Shown here in pieces: positions 1 to 11,774 of a DNA stretch of 64,000 bases; the first letter of the stretch is position 1; each line of letters starts with the position of its first letter. Location of the stretch: the NCBI GenBank assembly GCA_016748015.1, contig JAAOMT010000227.1, positions 183,239-247,238 of the forward strand, read 5' to 3'. The notes below the pieces were generated by a model. That model saw only the letters and a program-made list of their open reading frames with translations. It searched no databases and was not told where the DNA came from. The position numbers were made by a program, and so were the translations under genes. This DNA is from Geosiphon pyriformis. Taxonomy: Eukaryota > Glomeromycota > Glomeromycetes > Archaeosporales > Geosiphonaceae.

Positions 1-640
1 ATATAGTAGCTTTAATATTGAAAAAAACAATGATATTATTCAACAAGTCATAAAACAAATCATAAAAACAAGTTATTAAACAATTCATTCAACAGTTCTA
101 CTTTAATTATCTTTTAGCCTTTACTTTTAAAATAAATATTCACAAAAACCTTTAATCAAAAAAAAATAAAAAAAAATAGAAAACTAAATGATCACAACCC
201 AAAGTATTAAAAAACTTACTTGTATTATTTATTGAATAAAACTATCATTCATCAGCTAAATCTCTTGGAAGAATAATCTTTGATCAAGATTATTTATATT
301 GTTACTAATTGATAAAAGCTTTATTATGAAAATTAAGAAAAACACTAAAGGCCATTAACATTCTATGTTTTTAGATTAGAGAAACACATCAGACAATTGC
401 AAAGATAGCCTCAAAAAAAACCCTAAACAGTGGGTAGATTTCAGTTTAGCCTCTGGAAAGAAGTACATAAATACACACAACAATTAGAAATTGAGAAATA
501 ATTTACATTGTAACATTAAAAAAAAAGTTTTCAGTATAATAGTAATATTATTACACAAATAAAATTAAGGAATTCATGAAAGACTGATTGCAATTAAAAT
601 AAAATATTGGCAATTAAATATACCAAGAAAACCATTCTAT
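1..640. other. AT-rich stretch without recognisable gene
   Basis: Very AT-rich sequence with many A and T runs. I see no reading frame resembling a known protein and no RNA gene. It may be the unrecognisable upstream part of the LINE copy that becomes readable near position 640, or unrelated spacer. Confidence 0.5.
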
Positions 641-1287
641 AATAATATCTAGATTCAAAAAACTCTATTTCTGTTTGGTTTAGCATAACTACTTGGTTTT
701 TAAGAAACAAACTAACCACAGTTAACTGTTTGTCTTATTTCTTTGATGTGGGCTTCTTAAACTTCTATACAGCAGACTTAATTAGCAATACTAGGGATAT
801 TTTGTTAAGATCTAGTTTAGATTCTTTTAATATGTATATAAATAGTTCTATTAAAAATTTTGGTTCAACTTTGGTTAATAGTAAAGTGGCTGCATTTTAT
901 TCTGATGTTGATTTTAAAATTGAAATTAAAGTCCATAGTATTATGTTGTCAACTTTGGCCAAGCTTAAAGCTATCTTTTTTGTACTTGTTTGTGTTTCTG
1001 TAAGCAGTGGCATAACTGTTTATACAGACAGTCAGACTGCTATTTATGTTTGTATTAATAAGTCTAGATTGTTTTCACCTGACTTTAGAAAGTGTCTATA
1101 AATAGAATGATATTAGATTGTTAATATTATTAAAAAAAAATACTTGTAATGTTTTGAATTAAAATTAAAAAACATGTTAATATTGTAGATAATATGCATA
1201 TTAATAAGCTAGTCTTTGTCATTTGCTCTTTTAAGACAATCTTTTCTATTGTAGTCTGTAAGTTTTTTCTGTGTTTTGATAAGATAG
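640..1287 (+). pseudogene. LINE-1 remnant, part 1: RNase H region of ORF2
   Basis: This is the start of a decayed non-LTR retrotransposon ORF2 fragment. From about 660 the translation (…VWFSITTWFLR…) follows the same order as LINE-2 near 20220. The open piece 730-1101 carries an RNase H motif, YTDSQTAI, with flanks matching LINE-2 20394-20657 (SIKNFG, STLAKL). After 1101 the homology continues through stops and small shifts up to 1287, where the LTR of Gypsy-A begins. The frame resumes at 12628. RNase H would degrade the RNA strand during target-primed reverse transcription, but this copy is dead. Its 5' limit is uncertain. Confidence 0.75.
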
Positions 1288-2141
1288 TGTTATTTATAGA
1301 ACATAAGAAGTATATTAACATGTAAATTAGCCAATCAGAAATAGCCATAGTAAATGTGGAATTCCAGAATTTTTTTCAAGAGGAATTGCAAGATTCCAGA
1401 AATTTCAGAATTCTTGTACAAGAAATCGCAAGATTCCTGAATTCTTGGATTTCTCTCAAAAAAAATTGCAGGATTCCAGGAATTCCAGAATTTTTGGTGT
1501 GAAGAATTAAAAAATTGAGGAATCTCAATTATGTATATATAACAGTAGTATTAGAAGTAGAAAAAACAGACCTCTCAGTTTAGATTTGATCTAAGCAACC
1601 TTCCATTCACAAATATTAATAAATAATTATTCTTTATTTCCAATCTATTCTCTACTATTAACACTTCATGTTGATAGTAATTAATACTTAACCACACTGA
1701 AACAATAATTTTTGATCATAGCTATTGACAGAATACTAACTTGCAATTGCTTTTGTTTAAATTCTTTATCTTCTTTTATTTTTTATTTCTTTTGTATTTC
1801 TTTTTGGTTGACTAATTGATTAAGGATTAAAGCACTGAGTTATAAACATCATAGGGACTGGTAAAAAATCTGTGAAACAAGGGTAAAACACTCATAGATT
1901 TGAGGATAGCTTACCAAGAGAATTACCGGCCACCATACTGAGAAAGAAATTTAATGGAATTGCATTTCCAGAAGGCTACTAAAACAACTATTGAATCTCT
2001 GTCCATTATACAAAGAATTCAACCAAAACCTTCAGATACAAACAATCTTCAGATTACCAACACTGTTATCACAAATAGCTTCTGAGCACCAAGTTATGGA
2101 TTTGTTATTTGATTCAAGACCCCAAATAATCATTTGTAACA
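1288..2141 (+). repeat. 5' LTR of Gypsy-A
   Basis: Begins TGTTA and ends TAACA, and matches 11775-12627 throughout. It holds a CCAAT-box-like GCCAATCAG near its start, a run of degenerate GGAATTCC-type palindromes with a TTCnnGAAnnTTC triplet at 1394-1406, a TATA-like TATATATA near 1530, and AATAAATAATTATTC downstream as a possible polyadenylation signal. The same order of signals recurs in the other family-1 LTRs. Element-wide function is inferred from LTR biology. Confidence 0.93.
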
Positions 2142-2143
2142 TT

Positions 2144-2159
2144 TGGTGTTTTCTATGAG
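2144..2159 (+). promoter_or_regulatory. Primer binding site of Gypsy-A
   Basis: TGGTGTTTTCTATGAG starts two bases after the LTR end. It begins with the TGG that pairs with a tRNA 3' CCA. The aligned site in Gypsy-B reads TGGTGCTCCCTGTGAG, so the copy here has C-to-T and G-to-A changes. I cannot name the tRNA. Confidence 0.7.
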
Positions 2160-2203
2160 GTATAATCTTACAAAAAACCAGCACCAACTACACCTATCCA
2201 AAA

Positions 2204-4370
2204 ATGGCAGAATCAGAAAAAATAGGAACAAACCATTTAGGATTTGTGAAATCTTTATTTTAACACTACTGTCAACATTTGAGATTAAACCTCAGCAAAA
2301 TCAGTCTTCAATTTCTACATCAATGAGAGAATTGTCTATCTGTTAGAGACACCAGTAAATATCAAATCAGCAAGGAATACCTTTTATAACAAATTAATTC
2401 AAAACACTAGCCTACCAACAAACCACAATTTTGCATCTATCATCACAGAAATCAATAAAAAAATTGAATATCACACCCAACAAAGATACCCAATTACATA
2501 TGCCAGTAAAGGAAAAAAAAAACTGCAAACACCAGCAGTGACAGCTCAAAAGATACAACTACTTACTTGGAAGAAAACTAGAGTTGAGTCACCAAACAAC
2601 CCATTCTACTATTATACACCTGGAAGTGCCATCAACATAACATCAGTAGACGCATCCACATCAAACGTGACATTAATATTTGGCTGACTTCCATTTCAAA
2701 GTAAACAAAATAAAGCAGAGTTATTAAGGACCTATGGCAATTATTTTGAAGGATTTAAATTACAATCAAACATCCCATCAGAATATTAATCACCACTACC
2801 CCAACCAGATTTTGGAACAGCTAATCCATAGGAGATAATGGAATCAGAAAAAGAAGAAAAAAAAGAAGCCAAAGATCAGGAATTTACTTATCAGAACCCG
2901 ATTTCAGAAAACTCAGACATTGAAACCCCAAACTTTCAGACTCAGTGAGATTCAAATTTAGAAAATCCAGAAGTCAAAACTCCAAATTTTCAAACTCAGC
3001 AAAATCAGAATGATTGAAACCCTGACATTAATAATCAATAACACTTACCTTCAGTAATCCTTATCAACCAACTACCAATTGCTCCACAACAACAGCCACT
3101 GCTACAACCCCAAATTCAATTACCACTTCAACCACTACAGCAACCAAACTTGAATCAAATGGCTTATGTTCTAATAGTGAAACTCAAAAAATTCACTGGT
3201 AAAAAAAATAATGCTCAAGTATGGCTGAATAATATAGAAAAAGTCATTGCAGCCAATAGATGGAATGATGCCAGAGCCATGCAAGTCATCCTCTATTTTC
3301 TCCAGGATACCACCAATTCATGGTACCAAAGCTTGGTTAACAAATTCCAAAATTTCAATACATTTAAGCTTGTATTTCTACAATATTTCAGTAATAATAA
3401 TAGTATCAATTAACTGGCAAACACTTTTACTACTATTAAGCAAGGAGAAAATGAAGCAGTCACTACTTATTTAGGATGCTTCCACAGAAATTTGCACTAA
3501 ATCCAGGCCATATAGGCTGATTATTTCACAGTGCCACAAATTCTAAATCAATTGATTAGAGGCCTGTATAGTAGTATCCTCTAATACATATGTCCAATAC
3601 ATTCAGCAGATCTTCAAGCTGCCATTATGAATGCCAGAGATTTTAAAGCTAACCATGTCCAAGCTGTAAATCTAGTAATGAACAGATCATCTGAATTGGA
3701 TTCTAAGTTGAAACAATTCAGTAATTCCATCAACCAAAAATTAGAGGGATACTTAGCTAACAATTAAACAGTTTATTAACCTCCACAATAATGCAATAAT
3801 TAAGGAAATACAAATTGTTTTTAGAATCAGTCATGTCCATTATTCTCAACCAATTAACAGTGGCAACAAAAGATGCATTTTTGCCATTACTGTGGTAAAC
3901 AAGAACATTTGAGAATTGACTGCAAGTTAAAAATAGAAAACCAATAATCAGAAAATCAATACTGAAACTCTGATTGTTGGTTTCAAACTCTGAAATATCA
4001 ACCCAATCCAGAAATATATCAATCAAATTACCTACCAGTGACACAGCTACCAATTTATTAACCATTGGTATATCAAGCTTCACTCTATCAACCAGCAGTA
4101 CCAGTTATTTATCAACTGCAGCCACAAGTAATATACCAACAACCACCAATTCCAACACTATTATCAAACTCAGCTCAGATGACATCAGGAAATCCCAGAT
4201 TATGAATTACCCAAAACTGGAGATCAACAATGGTTGTTCACCAACTGATTCTCAGTTTATTCAACCAGCCATTAGGATCATGACAGCGGAGTTCAGAAAC
4301 CAAGTATACTTAAAACCTGAGTTTTCAAAACTATTTAAGTCTCCTGGTTACCTCAGAAAATGCCCCATCT
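2204..4370 (+). pseudogene. gag: gag of Gypsy-A (capsid plus CCHC nucleocapsid)
   Basis: The reading starts at ATGGCAGAATCAG, aligned to a GTG in Gypsy-B. An N-terminal domain is followed by a Pro/Gln-rich linker. The capsid-like core (open 3150-3413) carries FTGKKNNAQVWLNNIEKVI. A zinc knuckle CHYCGKQEHLRIDC (CX2CX4HX4C) lies near 3882-3923, and a tail of YQP repeats runs to about 4170. Gag would form the particle and bind element RNA. Numerous stops at CAA/CAG sites and several frame changes make it nonfunctional. Confidence 0.85.
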
Positions 4371-5040
4371 AACAATTCGGAGACAAACCAGAAATCACTT
4401 ACTAGCAACATACTACCAGCCACTATTATAGAAAATGAGTCACTTGTAGCTATATTTCCCTTTGAAATTGAAGAACTGTTAGCAACTTTTTTGTTCAATA
4501 GAGCCACACTCAAGGAAAAACCAATCACTACCATGTATACTGATGCCAAAGTAAATGGCCATGCTATCAAACTCATCTTTGATAGTGAGTCAGCAGACAG
4601 CATTATCACACAACAACTCATGAACCAATTAGGTTGCCGAGTTGATCATGCTACTAGTGTTAGGATAATAATGGCTGATAAAATGACCAAGACTCCTATT
4701 AACAAGATTGATAACTTTCTCTTTGAAGTAAACAGTATTGTTACTCCAATCAAAGTTTTGGTAATAGAGACTACACAGTACCAAGCACTAGTTGGTAATG
4801 ACTAGTTAGTCAAAACAAATACTGTGCTTGACTGGAACACACAAGAACTACAGCTTAGCCAGAATGACCAACACATGCGAGTACCTGCCATATGTAGACA
4901 CTTCAAACCCATCACCACGCCATTAGCCCCACTTATCAAATTTGAGGAAGAGAAAAAGAAACCTATCTGGAAAGCCTATCAAGTGTCCTGGACTGATGAA
5001 GACCACAACAAACTATCATCAATATTCTCTTAAAATGACA
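4371..5040 (+). pseudogene. Aspartic protease region of Gypsy-A
   Basis: The open segment 4491-4805 carries the retropepsin core as LIFDSESADSIIT. The aligned Gypsy-B copy reads LILDSGSADSIIT, so the catalytic DSG has become DSE here. A conserved tail follows (QALVGND, then a stop, then VLDWNTQELQLSQN). The enzyme would cleave the gag-pol polyprotein. A TAG at 4803-4805 interrupts the frame. Confidence 0.83.
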
Positions 5041-6110
5041 ATAGGAAAAAAAAAATGAAAAAAAAAACTTATCTGGAATGCTAACTGAGCCTAGAAGACC
5101 AACAATGATTAGGATGACCTAACAACTTAGGAGTAAAAAGAAGACAATCATGAAAAGAAAGAGAAAAAAAAGGAAGAAGATTCAATACCAACTACCACTT
5201 ATTATCTATATACTTACACTCAACCATTATTATCTAATTATTGTCAACTGAAACTAGAGTGCATTAATTGTGGCAAGAAATTGTCATTAATGGGCACATA
5301 CTATGGCAATAATAAGAAATACCAAACAGCAACCAAGTTTTACTGTTGCCCATGCATCATAGAATGCTTTGAAAAACCAAAATAAGTTGGAAAATAGGAT
5401 AATAAGTCATGTTTGGCTTGTGGAGAAACTCTTCTCAATAAAAAAATGTGGAACAACATTCCTGAGAGAAGGGGAACATATGGCAAATTATGTCAGTACA
5501 TGATTTTCATAAGTAACTGGATAAGAAAAAAAATGCCCATAGATGCTGCTTGGAAATGAGCAGTCAATTGCTTGGATGAATGTCCACAAAATTTGGTGAA
5601 TAGCTCTTGCCAAAATCAAAGGAGCATCACCAGAAGAAATAAGGATGATCAAAAATAATCTTCCAGAGCCAATAGAACTTGACTGGAACCCAGAACCAGT
5701 CATAAATCTACTAGATCCAGAACAATTCCACAAACACTACCAGGAATTAGCACCTACTAGAGAAGAACAAGAGCAATGATTGGAAAAAATAAACACAAGA
5801 CTATGTGACCACTGTTTAATCTCATGTAACTTTTAGTACTGTAATGAGTGTGATCTTATTTACAATCCACCACCATGCATGATTTACACAATCCCAGAAA
5901 AAAAAAACTAATCAACAGCTGCACATCAGAATCAAAATCAATTTTCAATTCTGATTCAAACTCTGACAATGATGACAACAAAAACATTGGTTCCAGCTCT
6001 GTTCAATATAGCAATGAAAATAACAAAAATTCAAACTCTAATTCAAATCCCAAAATATATATTGCACTTCCTGATCTCTCTAAGAAGCAGAAACTCAGAT
6101 GGTTTAGCAA
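5040..6110 (+). pseudogene. Cysteine-rich module of Gypsy-A, unknown function
   Basis: An acidic, lysine-rich stretch is followed by a run with paired cysteines: CINC near 5256, then FYCCPCIIECF and CLACGETLLNKKMW, then a Ser/Asn/Asp-rich tail leading into the dUTPase. The same order is kept in Gypsy-B (35640-36540) and, more diverged, Gypsy-E. Cysteine spacing suggests zinc binding. I do not recognise the family. Many stops and shifts. Confidence 0.65.
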
Positions 6111-6218
6111 TAATAATGAAGGTATTATGCCTAAACACACACATGATACTGATGCAGAGTTTGATCTGAGATATCTGAGAAAAGTTGCCATCAGATTGGA
6201 ACCACATTCATGCATCTA
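6110..6218 (+). pseudogene. dUTPase of Gypsy-A, part 1
   Basis: This holds dUTPase motif I (AEFDLRYL) and the next strand up to the codons for HSCIY, where the Tc1-like transposon enters. The frame resumes at 7561 with IDFKITLKIS, exactly as in the unbroken Gypsy-B copy (ICIDLKIALEIS). Confidence 0.88.
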
Positions 6219-7558
6219 CAGGGAGATATAAAAAGTATTGGACACTTTTATAATATGTTATATAAAAGAACTAACTTATGAATCATTAATTTTTTTTTAT
6301 TATATTAAAATACATGTTAGTATTTTGTTTGACCCCCATTTGCTTCAAGAATAGCTTGAACTTGACATGGCATAGACTTGATCAAATTATGATAGTAATT
6401 TACAGGTATCACATCCCATTCTTTCTTAACTCACTGTTCCAATTGTACAATATTTGAGGGTTGTGAATTACGTTGATGAATTTTAACTTCAATATATGAC
6501 CAAAGATTTTCTATTGGAGTAATATCAGAACTTTGTGCTGGCCAAGGAAGTAATTCAACATTTGAAGAGGTAAGAAAAGAATGCGTGACTTTTGATGTAT
6601 GAATTGGTGCATTGTTTTCCTGAAAAAAAAACTTTTTTTTGGTTTTTTTTGCATGAAGTTTTACCATAGGAATTGCATAATTAGCCAAGGTTTTGTGGTA
6701 TATAATTCTAGTAATATGACCAACCAAAGGAACTAAAGAACCCAAACCAACCCATGAAAAACATCTCCAAAACATGTGATCAAAGCTTTTTCTAATTGTG
6801 GCTGCAATACAATTCTTATGAAACTCTTTGGAAGGTTTATGCCATACATGTCCAAATTCTGTAGTCCTAAATTGTGTATATGTAAATTCATCTGACCAAA
6901 CAACTTGTTTAAAATCTTCTACTGTCCAATTTTCATAAGTATGAGCCCATTGTAAACATTTTTCTTTATTTGATTTGGAAATTAATGACTTGAGATGAGG
7001 AATGCATGAGCTAATCCATTTCGAATAGTTTGTATAGAAATAGATTTGTTGATATCTTTAATAAAATTCAATCGTATTTGAGAAAAAGTTTGGTGGCAGG
7101 TTTTTTTATTCTCCATTATTGAATATTTGAGTTGTTCATGTGCATGTTTGTCAAGAATTTGTGGTCAGCCCATTTGTTTTTTAGGAAGTTTTTTTTAGCT
7201 TGTATGACTTCCATACATGTATTACAGAAGAATGTGAACATCCAATAGTTATTGAAATTTTACTATTTGTATATTCTAACTTTTTTGCTGAAATAATCCC
7301 TCTTTTTTGGTATTCAGAAAGTTTTTTTCTAAGACACATTTGATGTGGTAAATTTTTTCATGACAAGAATGTTTGATATTTTATAAATATGCATTTGATC
7401 CACTGTTGTGTTTTACAAGGATACAATTTATGTTGATTTGTAGATTATAACTATAAGTAATTATAAAAAAAATTATGGCTTAAATTGGTAATGGTATTAT
7501 TATATATAGCCTTTTTTATATATTATATTAAGTGTCCAATATTTTTTATATCCCTCTG
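6219..7558 (-). mobile_element. Tc1/mariner-like DNA transposon, 1340 bp
   Basis: Flanked by a TA duplication (6217-6218 and 7559-7560). The terminal inverted repeats are about 29 bp, reading CAGGGAGATATAAAAAGTAT… on the left and CAGAGGGATATAAAAAATAT… on the right when reversed, both ending TTGGACACTT, with three mismatches, all transitions. Removing it and one TA restores the dUTPase reading frame. It carries one transposase gene on the minus strand. It is younger than the Gypsy-A copy it sits in. Confidence 0.95.
6317..7339 (-). pseudogene. Tc1-like transposase, decayed
   Basis: The frame runs from an ATG at 7339 to TAA at 6317, about 340 codons, the usual Tc1 length. The N-terminal part contains helix-turn-helix-like sequence broken by stops and small shifts. 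The DDE catalytic core shows WSDEF (first Asp) near 6880, QENNAPIH where family members have QxDNAPIH (second Asp changed to Asn), and TPIENLW (final Glu). The C-terminus ANGGQTKY is typical. The open part is 6431-6775. It would cut and paste the element at TA sites; the D-to-N change fits a G-to-A transition. Confidence 0.92.
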
Positions 7559-8335
7559 TATATTGATTTCAAAATAACACTGAAAATTTCAGCAACAATA
7601 ATGGTTCAATTAGTATCTAAGAATAGCTTAGCCAAAAATAGAATCAACATTAGGAAAAGAATAATTGACACAGGATATATAGAAAATATCATTGCTATGC
7701 TACAAAATAACTTAGAAAAAGCATATATTATAGATCTAAATGAAAAGATAGCACAGACAATATGTTTACCTTTGGTAAAAATAGCTCAGTTAGTGTTAGT
7801 GGGAAACAGAGAAAAATTAAGAATTACCACTAGAGAGATACAGAATTTTGGATCAATAGGTAGAATAGATGTACCAGTTAATATGGCAGAGGAAGAAATT
7901 ATTAACAAGGAAGAAATTATCTCCACCCATCAACCAATTTTCATTTCACTATATGACCAGTATATGTTAACCATAAAAAAAGAAGTAAAGGATCAAGCTC
8001 AGTTGTTTGAAACAGAAGCTACCATTTGCAAATCAGGAGAAATTGGATTCACTAATCTTTACATACCAACCAAAAGCCCCAAAAACATCAAAATTTCTAT
8101 TTACAACACAACCAGAAATGTCATCAAAATACCAAAAAGAACTATTATTGGATATTTAACCACCAAAATTGAGAATCAACTACCAAACTACATTCCAAAT
8201 TTTCCACAGCTTTGTGGATATGTGGACATTATATTACAAATCATTTACAGACAAAATAAATGTTATCTGTTCCAACCAGAACAATTGGAACAGATAAACC
8301 TGGGAAACTTAGACTTACTTCAACAGATGTAACTC
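7559..8335 (+). pseudogene. dUTPase of Gypsy-A, part 2, plus beta-rich segment
   Basis: This continues the dUTPase after the transposon. Motif II reads KNSLAK, motif III RIIDTGYIENI (Asp kept, two Gly lost), motif IV EKIAQTICLPL and motif V FGSIGR. Then comes a segment of about 110 residues, shared with B and E (NIKISIYNTTRNVIKIP, then QLCGYVDI), of unassigned function. Translation is open from 7532 to 8332. It would hydrolyse dUTP to dUMP and so limit uracil in the cDNA. Confidence 0.85.
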
Positions 8336-9720
8336 AAGATATTACTCAACAATTTCAAAAATATCTTTGCCAGCAAAAACGAATTTGATAGAACTGATAT
8401 AATCTAGTATCAGATCAAGACTGGAGATGTGATGCCAATTAAACAAAGAGCATACAAAGTACCACCAGCCAGCCATGAGATTATTCATCAAGAAATCAAT
8501 TGAATGCTTGACAATAGGCTAATTCAGCCATCAATGAGTTCATAGTCATTATCAATGGTACTAGTCCAGAAAAATAATGAAAAGATCTATTTTTGTGTGG
8601 ATTATCAGAAACTAAATGGAGTAACTAAAGGTGATAGCTATTCAACTCCAAAGATTCAAGAACTTTTTGATGCTTTTGGAGGAAAGAAATGGTTTTCAAC
8701 TTTAGACTTAGACAGCAGTTACTAACAAGTAGTCATGAAACCAAAAGACAAAAAGAAAATGGCTTTTACAACTTGGGAAGAAAACTTTGAATTTGAAGTA
8801 ATGCCATTTGGCTTGATGAATGCTCCAGCCACTTTCCAGCAACTTATGGAAATTATTTATACTGAGCTACTATGGAAATCAGTAGTCATATACTTGGATA
8901 ACACCAATGTATTCTCAAAAACATTTGATGATTATCTGCATCATTTCTAACAAGTGTTTGAAAGACTAAGAAGAGCCAAATTAAAGCTAAATGCAACCAA
9001 ATGTTTCTTTGGAAAATGAAACTCAAGTTTTTGAAACATGTGGTAAGCAAAGATAGAATCAAAAGAAATTCAAACAAAATTGAGATTGTCAAGAACTTTT
9101 CAGTACCAAATAATTTCACAGAATTAAGAGCATTCTTGGGATTTGCTGAATACTACTGCCACTTTATCAAGAACTTTTCCAAAATAACTCAACCATTACA
9201 CCAATTCCAAACAAAGAATACCAAATATGAATAAACAGAAACCCAGTAAGAAGCTTTTGATACATTAAGAAGAAAGCTTATTTAGGCCCCAATACTAATT
9301 TATCCAGATCATAGCAAGCCATTCATAATCACAACTGATACATCTGGTCAAGTATTGGAAGCATTATTATCTCAGAAAGAACCAAATAGATGAAAACATC
9401 CAGTAGTTTACACAAGTAGAAGTTTAAGTCCAGCTGAAAAGAACTATGGAACTCCAGTACTGGAACACTTAGCTATTTATTGGGCTGTCATTAAATGGAA
9501 AGAATACTTGAGTCAAAAGTTTGATGTATATACTAACCACAAAGGATTGACTTCAATCCAGAAACAAAAATTTGGAGACAATTGCTATACTAGATGGAAA
9601 ATAGAACTTTTACCATTCAATTATACAGTGTATTACAAAAAAGGAAAAAAAAACAGAAATGCTGACAGTTTGTTGTGGATGAGACAAATCTAAAAACATC
9701 TCAACCCAAAAATATAACAA
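8336..9720 (+). pseudogene. Reverse transcriptase and RNase H of Gypsy-A
   Basis: RT motifs in order: MPIKQRAYKVPP, YFCVDYQKLNGVT, FSTLDLDSSY, FGLMNAPATFQ, then the active site as VVIYLDNTNVFS, where YLDD has become YLDN by G-to-A. RNase H follows: ITTDTSGQVLEALLSQ, the PVVYTSRSL region, and VYTNHKGL where TDHK is expected. Frames change several times. It would copy element RNA into DNA; dead here. Confidence 0.9.
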
Positions 9721-11078
9721 AACATGAATATACAAAAATACCAACAACTTTAACATTATATAAATATTCAATTGTTCAAGGAGAAATTATCTCAAAAAAA
9801 CAAAACAACATAAAAACAACAATCAAAATATTTTATCAATTACCAAAATATACTTTACTGAAAAAACAGAAAGAGTTCAGATCAACCAACCAGAGTAATC
9901 ATAGAACTAGAGAAAGAGACAATATTGTTTAACATGCACTCAGATCCAACAGCAGAATATTTCCATAAAGAAGCAACTATAGAAAGAACCAGGAAAAGAT
10001 ACTATTGGCTATTTATGTATTCAAACATCATCTAATATGTTCAAAATTGTGATGTTTGTCAAAGAAGAGAAGAAACAAAATCCAGTAAATCATTAAGACC
10101 AATTAAAGTAAGACAACCATTCGATCGCATTGGAATTGACTTAGTAGAACCATTAACAATTACCAGCAGAGGCAACAGATATATTGCAGTAGCCATGAAT
10201 TATCTCACAAAATAGCCAGAAGCAAAAGCCATTCAAAAAGCAGATGCAAAATTTATTGCTGAATTTGTTCATCAAGATTTGATCTGTTGACATGGATGTT
10301 CAAAAGAACTATTATCAGATCAAAGAACTCACTTTGTAAATAGAACATTGGCAGAATTAAGTCAAAGATTTGGGATAAAAAAACTATTATTATCACCATA
10401 CTATCTACAAACAAATGGGCTAGTAGAAAGATTTAACAGAACATTGTGTGAAGCAATTGCCAAGATCAGCCAAAAAAACCAGAATGAATGAGATTTGATC
10501 ATACCATTAGTATTATTTGCTTATTGAACAATAAAGCAAGACACTACACAAGCAACACCATTTGAATTGATATATAATAGAACAGCAATATTACCAGTTA
10601 AGATAGAAGTTAAAACATATTCAACAGAACTAATAACAGAAGAGCATATAACTTAATGGAGACATTAGAAAACACATGACAAAGAGCAGCTGATAACATT
10701 CAGAAGTCACAAAAAAAACAAAAAAAAAGACACAATAACCAACTACCAGAGAAACCAGTTGAGTTCAAAATTGGAGACAAAGTACTTCTATATTGTACCA
10801 AAATGAAAAAACAATAAAGTGGAAAATTTGACCCCAAATGGAATAGACTATTTCACATAGAAGAAATTCTTAGAAATAGAGCTTATAAACTGAGATTAAA
10901 CAACAAAATCTTAACCAAAGCAGCACATGGTAATTGACTGAAACCATATTACTATATAGCATTATTATTTACCAGTAATATTCCACAATTAAGAGTACAA
11001 TGAATATTAGTCCAACCAGATAAGATTCCATGAGATCTGAAACCAATAATAATCATTGAACCAAACATATTGAATTAA
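9720..11078 (+). pseudogene. Integrase of Gypsy-A
   Basis: The HHCC zinc domain is readable near 9933-10070 (MHSDPTAEYFHKE, where the second His has become Tyr, then CDVCQRRE). The core DDE residues appear in RIGIDLVEPL, LLSDQRTHFVN and GLVERFNRTL. The C-terminal GPY/F-like segment is degraded (FDPKWNRLFHIEEIL). It would insert the cDNA. Several TAG, TGA and TAA codons interrupt it. No chromodomain seen. Confidence 0.88.
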
Positions 11079-11094
11079 ACAAATAAAAGAATAT

Positions 11095-11757
11095 AAAAAG
11101 ACATGGTAGATGTGACAAAAAACATCAGAAAAATGGAAATTACCAACAACATTTATTCACTAGCACAACAACTCTTCTAATTAATCTAACAATGGGATAT
11201 GGAAATTACTATCAATTAACAAACCATTAGATACAGAGATACCAGAAAAATACCTCAATACAAAGTACAAAAGAAAATGGAAAACACTGTTAATAAAATA
11301 ATTTTAAAAGTAAAATTGGCAATAGAAGAGCCAACAAGTATTACCACATATCAAGAAGTGATTAAAAAAACTTGGATGTGGTGGATACAACAATTTCCAA
11401 GAAACTTTGTTACTTTTACTTGGGACAAAATCTGAATATTCAAAACTTATATACAGATAAAACAAAATAATTGTTCAATACAACAATACTACAACAACTT
11501 GAAAAATTTGTGGGAAAAAACAATCTAACAACACAAGCAAAAGCCATCTATTAATTACATGCTGAATTTCAAGACCAACCAAAAATCTTACTTAATCCAG
11601 TAATAGACACTATTACTATTAACCAGATGAGAAGAATAACCAATGCCCAATTCAAAAAGTTATAGAACAAGATAACACAAATAATACTTGAAAAAAAGTC
11701 CAAAAAATACTTAACAACAGAAAGTTAGAATTAGGAGATCTCGATGGAGCTCAATAT
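11095..11757 (+). pseudogene. Extra 3' ORF of Gypsy-A (env position), unknown
   Basis: After the pol stop there is a second frame (NIRKMEITNNIYSLAQQLF, then TIRYRDT…, KTWMWWIQQFPRN). It aligns with 40263-40912 of Gypsy-B and, weakly, with 57890-58583 of Gypsy-E. It has no signal peptide or membrane segment that I can see, so it is not an obvious env. It is badly broken by stops and shifts. Confidence 0.6.
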
Positions 11758-11758
11758 T

Positions 11759-11774
11759 AAAAAGAAGAGAATAA
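11759..11774 (+). promoter_or_regulatory. Polypurine tract of Gypsy-A
   Basis: AAAAAGAAGAGAATAA directly precedes the 3' LTR TGTTAC and matches the tract of Gypsy-B. It would prime plus-strand DNA synthesis. Confidence 0.75.

Noticed and set aside
1370-1510. CRISPR-like repeats in the LTR
   Set aside because: The units are degenerate, contiguous and palindromic without unique spacers, and lie in an LTR promoter region of a eukaryotic element.
3757-4083. Minus-strand 108-residue frame
   Set aside because: Antisense to the gag knuckle and YQP tail of Gypsy-A.
5488-5733. Minus-strand 81-residue frame
   Set aside because: Antisense shadow of the Cys-rich module of Gypsy-A; an equivalent shadow (35903-36124) exists opposite Gypsy-B.
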